Shown here: piece after piece, positions 7,022 to 13,905 of the stretch | Layout: each line of letters begins with the position of its first letter | Position numbering within the stretch: the stretch's first letter is position 1 | NCBI GenBank assembly: GCA_023132075.1 | Contig: JAGLYT010000007.1 | Span: 1-16,855, forward strand | Source: JAGLHV01 sp023132075 [NCBI: bacterium] | GTDB taxonomy: Bacteria > CBDUZB01 > JAGLHV01 | Direction: 5' to 3' | DNA: 16,855 nt | Translations under genes and position numbers: made by a program | Notes under the pieces: model-generated | Databases searched by the model: none | Told to the model about the DNA's origin: nothing | What the model saw: only the letters and a program-made list of their open reading frames with translations

Positions 7022-9565
7022 ATGCGACCGAAAGTATTGGTTATTGATGATGACGTGGAAGTTTTAAAAATATTTAAACGGTATCTGGAAAATGAAAATT
7101 ATACAATTGATATCATTGATAACAGTCTTAAGGCACTGGAAACAGTCGGAAAAGTAAAACCGGATTTAATTCTGCTTGATGTCCGAATGCCGGAAATGGA
7201 TGGATATGAGGTTTGTTCGAAAATAAAAGAGGATAAAAATCTTACCGGTATTCCGGTGATTTTTATCAGTGCCCTGGATGAAGAGCAGGATAAGAAAAAA
7301 GCGTTTTCCTATGGTGCGGTGGATTATATAGTAAAACCGCCCAGCAAAAAGGAAATATTAGATAAAATAAGGAAGCACTTAAAGAATTTGACAGCGATGC
7401 AGGAAAGAGAGGAAATTGTTGGGTTAAAAGAGGTGAGATTTCCCGGGCAATTTAAAGAGTTTAAAAAAGTTTTAGAAAATAAATTGAATTTAAACGCAGA
7501 ACAAAAGAAAATATTATTAACGACAAAAGTAGCAGTAATAAATTCACTGGTGGAAGTTTTAAATATTTCCAGTGCTCAATTATCCCAGTACATTGCTGAG
7601 TTTTTAAAATTAAAATATATGCCTTATCTTGATCCGGAACTTTTACAAACCAATATTCTTCCCAATTCTTTTTGTCGAAAATATCACGTAGTAGCAATAA
7701 GTGATCTAATTCAAACGAAAAATGCAGAGAATAAGGTTTTTGCCTTGAGCAATCCGTTTAATTGGGAATTAATAGAGTTTTTAAGTAAGGTAAGCGGAAA
7801 TAATAGGATAGTGATTACTGAGCCTGAAAATATCGATTCCTTTTTTCAGGAAAAAGGATCAAATGATAAAATAACCGTTGATATTATTTCCCAAACCGCT
7901 TCTCAGAAAGAAATAGAAAACCACCCGGTAAAATATATAACCAACCATATTATTTGTAAAGCGATAAGCCAGAGAGCAAGTGATATACATATTGAGCCAA
8001 AAGAAGTAGAAACGAGTATTCGCTTTCGTGTAGACGGCGATATGCAACAGGCTTTTTTTTTGAAGGATAAGACGGCATTACGAATGATTGCCCGTTTTAA
8101 AGTACTTGCTGATTTGGATATTGCTGAAAGACGGAAACCACAGGATGGTTCTTTTGCTATATCTGTGGATAATAGAAATTTTAGATTAAGGGTAGCTACT
8201 ACTAATACAGCTTACGGGGAAAGTGTTATTTTGCGTTTGTTAGAGCCTAAGGCTAAACCAAAGGCATTGGATCTTTTGGGAATGACCCCCCAACAGGAAA
8301 AAACTATGCGCGAATTTTCCCGGCAAAGCAGCGGGCTGATTTTATTAGTCGGACCGACCGGTTCAGGAAAAACTACTACCATTTATAGTCTCCTGAGCCA
8401 GATAGACTGTAAAAGCAGGAGTTTAATTTCAGTGGAGGATCCCATTGAGTATACTATTCCCGATGCCAATCAACAACAGGTAAACGAAAAAATCGGAGTT
8501 ACTTTTAATATACTTTTAAGGTCAGCAATGCGTCAGGATCCGGATATACTTTATATAGGAGAAATGAGAGATCAATTTTCCAGTTCCGTAGCTATGCAGG
8601 CAGCTGGTACCGGTCATCTGGCGATTAGTACTATGCATTCGGCTAATGCGACTACAGCAGTTTTTCGTCTGGAAACATTAGAAGTTTCCCGGACTACAAT
8701 GGCGGATTCGATTTTGGGTATAATAGCTCAAAAATTACTTAAAGTTCTTTGTCCTCATTGCCGGGAGGTATTCCCGATTACGAAAGAAGAGAGAAGGCTT
8801 TTGTCAAAATATACCACTGATTTTCCGGAAAAAGTTGCTCATCCGGCAGGTTGTCCCCAGTGTAACTACTCTGGTTTTTATGGAAGAGAAGCTGTTTATG
8901 AAATTTTAAAATTTGATTCGGAGATATCCAAAATGGTGCGGGACAATGTTCCTGTTGCCGGGATAAGGAGTTTTGCTAAGCAGCGGGGTGATTATTTAAT
9001 TGGTGACCATGCTTTACAAAAAGTGAAGGATTTGAAGTTTTCAGTAAAACAGGTTTGTGGAACGATATTAATAGAAGAGGTACAAATTAATGCTTTGGAT
9101 AAAAAAACAATCCGGAGTGTTTCGGAAGAAAAACCGGAAAAAGAACTAGTGGAAAGCAAAATAGCGGAAGAGAAAAAATCAACGGAGAAGAGACATATAT
9201 TACTGGTGGAAGATGATAGCGATATACGCCGATTGGTAGCCAGCTTGCTGGAAAACGGGGGGTATTCTGTTACCGTGGCGGAAGACGGTATAGAGGCTCT
9301 CCTTCGTATGGGTAAAGTAAATTTTGAATTGATTCTTTCTGATGTGGATATGCCTAATTTAGACGGATTTAAGTTATTGGAAATGAAAAACCAGAAAGGA
9401 ATTAAAAGTCCTGTAGTGTTTTTGACCTCAAGAGCAAATACGGAAGATGAAAAAAGGGGACTCAAAATGGGTGCTACCGATTATATCAAAAAGCCATTTG
9501 ATAAAGAAACATTATTGTTAAAAATTAATCGTATCTTTGAAATATTAACGACTTCTGCCAAATAG
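7022..9565 (+). CDS. Receiver-flanked GspE/PilB-type assembly ATPase (REC-T2SSE_N-ATPase-REC)
   Basis: 847 residues, against about 500-570 for ordinary GspE/PilB. REC1 is residues 1-125 (D10/D11, Asp53 in LILLDVRMP, S83, K105-P106). About 135-280 resembles the GspE/MshE N-terminal domain (LPNSFCRKYHVV...ALSNPFNWELIEFL). The motor core follows: RASDIHIEP (318-326), Asp box RFRVDGD (334-340), Walker A GPTGSGKTT (444-452), Walker B DPDILYIGEMRD (506-517), His box TGHLAISTMHSANA (530-543), and the tetracysteine zinc module C577-x2-C580 / C611-x2-C614. After a charged linker (690-722), REC2 (724-845) has D731/D732, Asp774 in LILSDVDMP, T802 and K824-P825. Both receivers and all ATPase motifs look intact. 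It would hydrolyse ATP at the inner membrane to drive pilus or pseudopilus assembly, with phosphorylation as direct control. The tetracysteine supports an assembly (not retraction) motor. Confidence 0.93.
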   Translation: MRPKVLVIDDDVEVLKIFKRYLENENYTIDIIDNSLKALETVGKVKPDLILLDVRMPEMDGYEVCSKIKEDKNLTGIPVIFISALDEEQDKKKAFSYGAVDYIVKPPSKKEILDKIRKHLKNLTAMQEREEIVGLKEVRFPGQFKEFKKVLENKLNLNAEQKKILLTTKVAVINSLVEVLNISSAQLSQYIAEFLKLKYMPYLDPELLQTNILPNSFCRKYHVVAISDLIQTKNAENKVFALSNPFNWELIEFLSKVSGNNRIVITEPENIDSFFQEKGSNDKITVDIISQTASQKEIENHPVKYITNHIICKAISQRASDIHIEPKEVETSIRFRVDGDMQQAFFLKDKTALRMIARFKVLADLDIAERRKPQDGSFAISVDNRNFRLRVATTNTAYGESVILRLLEPKAKPKALDLLGMTPQQEKTMREFSRQSSGLILLVGPTGSGKTTTIYSLLSQIDCKSRSLISVEDPIEYTIPDANQQQVNEKIGVTFNILLRSAMRQDPDILYIGEMRDQFSSSVAMQAAGTGHLAISTMHSANATTAVFRLETLEVSRTTMADSILGIIAQKLLKVLCPHCREVFPITKEERRLLSKYTTDFPEKVAHPAGCPQCNYSGFYGREAVYEILKFDSEISKMVRDNVPVAGIRSFAKQRGDYLIGDHALQKVKDLKFSVKQVCGTILIEEVQINALDKKTIRSVSEEKPEKELVESKIAEEKKSTEKRHILLVEDDSDIRRLVASLLENGGYSVTVAEDGIEALLRMGKVNFELILSDVDMPNLDGFKLLEMKNQKGIKSPVVFLTSRANTEDEKRGLKMGATDYIKKPFDKETLLLKINRIFEILTTSAK

Positions 9566-9715
9566 ACATTTAGGAAGAAATATTATGAATGCTGTGTATC
9601 GTAATTAATATAGTTATTTAATTTATCTACCTTATGGGTTAGCGGTTAATCAAGGGAAAAAAAATTATTTTAGATAAATCTGTTGAAATATTTAAAAACG
9701 GAGGGAGTTGAAAAG

Positions 9716-10264
9716 ATGAGTAACGAAATAATTTCAAATTTAAAATGTGTTAAGTGTAATAAAGAATTTAACAAAAGAGAATTGAATTTAATCAATGGAA
9801 AACGTTACTGCAGTCAATGTGCGATTGAATTTGCTAATGAATTTGTCAAGACAGAAAGCGATTTATTGAATGAAAGAGCAAAAGAAACTTCTGAGGTTAG
9901 AAGTAAAAAATGGAAAACCTTGATTATTTGTTTGTTTGTTATTTGTATGGGAATTAATGCAGTCTTATTACCCCGAATGATTAAATCATTAAAAGGAAAT
10001 AAAGTAATTCGTAAAGGGGCCATTAAAACTGATGTTAAAACAGATAAGTGTATTAAGAATCTTTGGCAGATATCCAGAATGATTCAGGAGGATAGTTTGT
10101 CGGAAATGGCTTTAGTTTGTCCGGTTAGCAAAAAACCGTATATTGTACAGCAAAAAGACGAGAATACAATAGTTTTCTGTCCTAATCCGAATCGACACGG
10201 GAAACGCGGTTATCGGGCAATTAGAGTGAGTAGGTTCTCCCCCATTCCGGAGGTACTGGAGTAA
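9716..10264 (+). CDS. Zinc-ribbon single-pass membrane protein with pilin-like C-terminus
   Basis: 182 residues from the ATG at 9716, chosen because GGAGGG (9700-9705) precedes it; a TTG at 9683 in the same frame has no ribosome binding site. N-terminal zinc ribbon: C11-x2-C14 and C32-x2-C35. One transmembrane helix at about 68-86 after a basic stretch (RSKKWK) places the ribbon in the cytoplasm and residues 90-182 outside. The outer part contains CPVSKKPYIV and FCPNPNRHGKRGY, a Cys-Pro...Cys-Pro pattern reminiscent of the C-terminal loop of small type II pseudopilins, but no class III signal peptide is present. The stop abuts the pseudopilin start (TAAATG), so the two are coupled and probably work together. 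I do not recognise a named family; a minor pilin-complex component or assembly adaptor is an inference. The 150 bp upstream shows no convincing terminator or promoter. Confidence 0.8.
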   Translation: MSNEIISNLKCVKCNKEFNKRELNLINGKRYCSQCAIEFANEFVKTESDLLNERAKETSEVRSKKWKTLIICLFVICMGINAVLLPRMIKSLKGNKVIRKGAIKTDVKTDKCIKNLWQISRMIQEDSLSEMALVCPVSKKPYIVQQKDENTIVFCPNPNRHGKRGYRAIRVSRFSPIPEVLE

Positions 10265-11146
10265 ATGATTAGTCATAAAAATAGAGGGTTTACTTTAATT
10301 GAGCTTGTAATGGTTGTAATTATAATATTGACAATGGCTACTGTTGGCGTGATTAAATATGATGAGGCAGACCGGAAAGTACGGGTTACCCAATGTTTGG
10401 TGAATCGGGTGGCGATTGAAGATGCGGAACGGCGTTATTATTATACTAAGGATGAGCCCTGTTTAAACATTTCCAAACTGGTAAAGGAAGGTTTCCTGGA
10501 TAAGATGCCTACCTGTGCCGGCGGAGGCCAATATATCTGGATAAGTACTTCCACTCTTTCTTCCTCTTATCCTATGGTGGGATGTTCAGTTCATTATTGG
10601 TATTTTTGGGAGGGTGATTCTAATTCGGAAACAGAACTGTTTTCATCTGATTTTGATAATATGGATTATCTTACGCCGCTCAGAGGAGATTGGGTTATTC
10701 AGGACGGGGCACTTAGACCTACGGGGAAAGGGGAAGAGCATCGGCTTGTTTTCGGAAGCCTTGGTTGGACAGATTATACAGTAGAGATGGAGGCAACTTT
10801 GGATGAGGGAATGGGATATGGAATTTATTATCGCAGTGATGGGAAAGCAAATATAACCGGATATTGTTTTCAATATGATCTCGGAGATGCATATTCTTTT
10901 CTGGTAAGAAAGGTATTTAACGGCAGAGAACAGAGCCCTTTTCAACGGGTAAGTATGCCGGAGGGGTTTTCTATTTACAGTCAATCCCATACTATTTCCA
11001 TTGGGGTTGATGGAAATAGTCATCAAATCAGTGTTGATGGGCAGATAATCATGGAATTCGATGATGATTCTTTTTCCTCAGGAGCAACAGGGTTTAGGTC
11101 CTGGGGGCATTCGGAAGTGAGTTTTGACGAGGTTAGGGTTTATTAA
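10265..11146 (+). CDS. Class III pseudopilin fused to LamG/DUF1080-like beta-sandwich
   Basis: 293 residues. The N-terminus MISHKNRG|FTLIEL is a textbook prepilin peptidase site: Gly8, Phe9 at mature +1, Glu13 at +5, followed by a hydrophobic helix to about residue 30. Residues 35-110 look like a short pseudopilin body with C44, C66, C84 and C107. From about 125 to 293 a beta-rich domain begins with SSDFDNMDYLTPLRGDWVIQDG and continues with WTDYTVEMEATLD, GYGIYYRSDG, YSFLVRK and HTISIGVDGNSHQISVDGQ; this layout matches concanavalin-like LamG/3-keto-disaccharide hydrolase (DUF1080) folds. The fold call rests on pattern only, and no catalytic residues can be asserted. The cleaved, methylated pilin would be assembled by a GspE-type motor and display the sandwich outside, perhaps to bind sugar or protein. 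GGAGG lies at 10249-10253; translation is coupled to the upstream gene. Confidence 0.87.
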   Translation: MISHKNRGFTLIELVMVVIIILTMATVGVIKYDEADRKVRVTQCLVNRVAIEDAERRYYYTKDEPCLNISKLVKEGFLDKMPTCAGGGQYIWISTSTLSSSYPMVGCSVHYWYFWEGDSNSETELFSSDFDNMDYLTPLRGDWVIQDGALRPTGKGEEHRLVFGSLGWTDYTVEMEATLDEGMGYGIYYRSDGKANITGYCFQYDLGDAYSFLVRKVFNGREQSPFQRVSMPEGFSIYSQSHTISIGVDGNSHQISVDGQIIMEFDDDSFSSGATGFRSWGHSEVSFDEVRVY

Positions 11147-11168
11147 AACAGATAAAAAGGACAGTTTA

Positions 11169-11215
11169 ATTAGTTTAGATTTGTTTTATTAGTCAGATTG
11201 GTTTCAATTAGTATT
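11169..11215 (+). repeat. Degenerate 9-10 bp tandem array (ATTRGTTT type), copy 1
   Basis: Five consecutive units, ATTAGTTTAG, ATTTGTTTT, ATTAGTCAG, ATTGGTTTCA and ATTAGTATT, fill the spacer after the pseudopilin gene. The same units in the same order recur at 16666-16703, and two units sit at 13502-13519. Each array lies just downstream of a gene. Confidence 0.6.
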
Positions 11216-11245
11216 TATGAGTTGGAAGTTTGAAAAGGATAATAG

Positions 11246-13492
11246 ATGAAAATAGCTAACAAAATAAGTTTGTCTTTTTTAATAACTGCTGTGATTTTAA
11301 GCAGTATAAGTATGGTTATTGCTTTTGGCAAAACTAAAAGAGATATGAAAAAAATGGTTTTTGACCATTTAATCACTATAATTAACTCAAGAGTGACTCT
11401 TATTGAAACATTTCTAAAATCACAGAAAAGGGCAACCAACCAATTAGCAGAGAGTATTGTTTTAAAAGATTTGTTGTTAGCTAAAAAAAATGATAAAAAT
11501 TATCAATCCCGATATAGAAAAGCTCAACGCAGACTAAAAAATACTGCCCGGAGTGATGAATCTGTCAGCGATATTTTATTATTAGATAAAAAAAGAACAG
11601 TTATTGCTGCCACTGATGAGAATTATATAGGAAAAGATGAAAATAATAATTCATGTTTTTTAAATGCAAGGGGAGAAGGTGTTTTTACTAAAGATGTTTG
11701 TGTGTCCGGAACTAAAAAAATACCCTATCTTTCTTTTTCTACGCCGGTTTTAGATGAAGAAAAAACTAATTTTTTAGGGATATTGATAATAAGGATTTTA
11801 ATGCGGGAAATAAATGAGATTACCACTAACCAAATGAATTTAGGGAAAACAGGGGAAGTATATTTAGTAAACAAAAACGGATTTATAATTAGTTCTTCCC
11901 GTTTTATGGAAGATACTTTTCTTAAACTAAAGGTTGAGACTGAAGGGGTAAAAAAGTGTCTGGAAGATATAGAAGAATTTGGAGAGAAAGAACATGAGCA
12001 TAAAGTTTTTACCTATAAAAATTATCAGGGGAGTTTAGTTTTAGGGGTGCATAAGCATATTGAGCAGTTATCCTGGGGACTTATAACGGAAATAGGAGAA
12101 AAAGAAGCCCTGGCTTTTATTTATGAACAGAAACCGGTTCTTTTAAAAATAAGTTTTTTTGTTATTACAGGTTCTTGGTTGTGTGGGATATTTGTTGCCG
12201 GATTGATTATTCGTCCAGTTCATGCCTTGCATAAAGGTACGGAAAGAATAGGAGAAGGGGATGTGGATTTTAAAGTTGGAACAAAGATAAACGATGAAGT
12301 TGGACAACTTTCCCGGGCTTTTGATCGGATGAGAATAAATTTAAAAAAATCAACTATCTCAAGAGAAAAACTTTATCAGGAAATTGCTCAACGCAGGGAG
12401 ATAGAAGAAAAACTAAGATTATTTTCTCATGCGGTGGAGAGTGCGGTAGAAGGTATGGCTATAGCTAATCTTTCAGGGGAGATTATTTATGTGAATGAGG
12501 CATTTATTAGGCTATTTGGTTATTCAAAAGAAGAAATGATAGGAGAAAAAATTAATTCTTTTTATTTCAAAGAAGGAATCTATAAATCACAGCAAGTAAC
12601 AAAGACAATAATAAGAGGGAATTGGCAGGGGGAATTAATTGCCGGAAGAAAGGATGGCACTTGTTTTCCGATAGCGATATACGCATCGGTGGTAAAAGAT
12701 AATAAAGGGAGAATTATTGGTCAGATGGCATCTCATGTGGATATCACCCGTCGTAGGGAAACGGAAGAAAAAATGAAAGAAGCAGTAAAGATAAAATCGG
12801 ATTTTTTATCGATGGTTTCGCATGAGTTAAGAACTCCGCTTACGGCAATAAAAGAGGGAATAAGCATAGTACTGGATGGGTCCGCCGGAAAAATAAACAC
12901 TGATCAGGAGGATTTTTTAGCTACGGCAAAAAGGAATGTAGACAGATTGCACCGCTTAATTAATCAAGTACTTGATTTTTCTAAATTGGAAGCCAGAAAA
13001 TCTGAGTTCAGAATGGAGGAAAACGACCTTAATCAAGCGATAACAGAAATAGTAAAAATGCAGCAGCCGGTAGCTATAGACAAAGGCCTTTATGTTAGAT
13101 TGGAGTTAGGTAATAATATGGATAAAATTTTATTTGATAAAGATAAAATCATTCAGGTGTTGATCAATTTAACTAATAATGCCTTTAAACATACGAACAA
13201 AGGGGGAATCACGGTAAGCAGCAAAAAGGACAATGACGGTAAATTTATCCGGGTGGGGATTAAAGATACCGGTGAAGGAATCGAAGAAAAAGAATTAGGC
13301 AGATTATTTGAGCAATTTCAACAGATAGGGAAAAAATTCAGAAAACCGGGCAGTACAGGACTTGGTTTAGCTATTTCTAAAGAAATAATTACCGGACATA
13401 AAGGGAAGATTTGGGCTGAGTCCCAGCATAATGTTGGTTCTGAATTTATTTTTACCCTGCCCATTATTAAGGAGAGAAGGGGTAAAGGATAA
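11246..13492 (+). CDS. Cache-HAMP-PAS membrane sensor histidine kinase
   Basis: 748 residues. TM1 (about 8-27) and TM2 (about 301-323) bracket a periplasmic domain (28-300) with double-Cache features, including SDILLLDKKRTVIAAT, a central FSTPVLDEEKTNFLGILIIRI strand region around 164-184, and TGEVYLVNKNGFIISSS. HAMP follows at about 322-375, then a PAS domain (392-503, ending ASHVDITRRRETEEK). HisKA carries VSHELRTPL with His526. The HATPase is complete: N-box N641/N645 (QVLINLTNNAFKHT), G1 DTGEGI (674-679), G2 GSTGLGLA (702-709). The kinase has no receiver of its own, so it must hand phosphate to a separate protein such as REC-HPt or the receiver-flanked ATPase (inference). Start supported by AAAAGGAT about 6-8 nt upstream. 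The extracellular Cache domain suggests a small-molecule ligand, unidentified. Confidence 0.93.
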   Translation: MKIANKISLSFLITAVILSSISMVIAFGKTKRDMKKMVFDHLITIINSRVTLIETFLKSQKRATNQLAESIVLKDLLLAKKNDKNYQSRYRKAQRRLKNTARSDESVSDILLLDKKRTVIAATDENYIGKDENNNSCFLNARGEGVFTKDVCVSGTKKIPYLSFSTPVLDEEKTNFLGILIIRILMREINEITTNQMNLGKTGEVYLVNKNGFIISSSRFMEDTFLKLKVETEGVKKCLEDIEEFGEKEHEHKVFTYKNYQGSLVLGVHKHIEQLSWGLITEIGEKEALAFIYEQKPVLLKISFFVITGSWLCGIFVAGLIIRPVHALHKGTERIGEGDVDFKVGTKINDEVGQLSRAFDRMRINLKKSTISREKLYQEIAQRREIEEKLRLFSHAVESAVEGMAIANLSGEIIYVNEAFIRLFGYSKEEMIGEKINSFYFKEGIYKSQQVTKTIIRGNWQGELIAGRKDGTCFPIAIYASVVKDNKGRIIGQMASHVDITRRRETEEKMKEAVKIKSDFLSMVSHELRTPLTAIKEGISIVLDGSAGKINTDQEDFLATAKRNVDRLHRLINQVLDFSKLEARKSEFRMEENDLNQAITEIVKMQQPVAIDKGLYVRLELGNNMDKILFDKDKIIQVLINLTNNAFKHTNKGGITVSSKKDNDGKFIRVGIKDTGEGIEEKELGRLFEQFQQIGKKFRKPGSTGLGLAISKEIITGHKGKIWAESQHNVGSEFIFTLPIIKERRGKG

Positions 13493-13647
13493 GGACAGTT
13501 AGTTGGTTATATTGGTTAAAAGGTAAAAAATAAAAAATAGATTTTTAATGTAGTTGCCCAATTTACTTGTCTATCCTTAACTTTGATGATTGAGTAGAAC
13601 AGATAACAATGACGCCTAATGAAGAGATTGTTGAAAAATACGAATTT

Positions 13648-13671
13648 GGTAGTCGCAAACTTTAGTTTGCG
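13648..13671 (+). repeat. GTAG-headed REP palindrome (forward)
   Basis: GGTAG head, one T, then the perfect palindrome CGCAAACT-TT-AGTTTGCG (8-bp stem, 2-nt loop). Head plus palindrome is the signature of REP sequences moved by RAYT (TnpA_REP) proteins. Confidence 0.6.
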
Positions 13672-13711
13672 TGAAAAGTGGTACCAGTTGGGAATAATCA
13701 GCAAAAAAATT

Positions 13712-13735
13712 CGTCGGCTAAAGCCGTCGGCTACC
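13712..13735 (-). repeat. GTAG-headed REP palindrome (inverted)
   Basis: Read on the minus strand: GGTAG head followed by CCGACGGCTTTAGCCGACG, with a CGGCT-TT-AGCCG stem. It faces the forward copy across a 40-nt spacer, the arrangement called a REPIN or BIME. The stem sequence differs from the forward copy although the head and TTTAG centre are shared. Confidence 0.6.
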
Positions 13736-13820
13736 GTTTTTCAATAATCTCTGAATCAGGCAACTACAAAATAATTACAAAATTTAAAACAATGACTAAA
13801 AACTATGAGTGGCAAAAGAA

Positions 13821-13865
13821 GAAAGACTTTTTTCCCCCCTTTGAAAAAGGGAGTTAGGGGATTTT
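13821..13865 (+). repeat. CCCCTTTGAAAAAGGG dispersed repeat, copy 1
   Basis: GAAAGAC, a T-run, CCCCCCTTTGAAAAAGGGAG and TTAGGGGATTTT. The CCCTTT and AAAGGG arms form a short hairpin. A nearly identical unit occurs at 15184-15226; each lies upstream of a FIST gene. No T-tract follows the stem on either strand, so it is not an intrinsic terminator. Confidence 0.65.
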
Positions 13866-13872
13866 AATAAAT

Positions 13873-13905
13873 GACATTACCATAAAGAAAAGAGAGATTT
13901 TTATG
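13873..13905 (+). repeat. Conserved leader of FIST gene 1 (direct repeat with 15391-15423)
   Basis: The 33 bases from GACATTACC to the ATG are identical in front of both FIST genes, spaced 1518 bp apart. They include the purine-rich AAAGAGAGA ribosome binding region. They mark the left edge of the duplicated unit; further upstream the two spacers differ apart from the hairpin repeat. Confidence 0.8.

Larger units (their letters stand above)
13549..13768. mobile_element. MITE-like element with terminal inverted repeats and REPIN-like core
   Basis: The ends are a perfect 10-bp inverted repeat, TGTAGTTGCC (13549-13558) and GGCAACTACA (13759-13768). Inside lies a second inverted pair, AGAGATTGTTGAAAAA (13623-13638) and its 15/16 complement (13737-13752). 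These enclose two opposed GTAG-headed palindromes (13648-13671 and 13712-13735). The element has no coding capacity, so it would need a transposase in trans. No clear target-site duplication flanks it. The left arm carries about 60 extra bases between the outer and inner repeats compared with the right arm. Confidence 0.6.
13493..13902. other. Repeat-rich intergenic region (410 bp)
   Basis: No credible gene. From left to right it holds two 9-bp ATTGGTT-type units (13502-13519), a 220-bp inverted-repeat element with a REPIN-like core (13549-13768), a CCCCTTT/AAAGGG hairpin repeat (13821-13865) and the conserved leader of the first FIST gene (13873-13902). I see no intrinsic terminator and no good promoter. 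Confidence 0.75.

Noticed and set aside
9683-9718. TTG at 9683 as start of the zinc-ribbon membrane protein
   Set aside because: The ATG at 9716 has GGAGGG at a proper distance, while the TTG has no ribosome binding site and that site would fall inside the extended frame.
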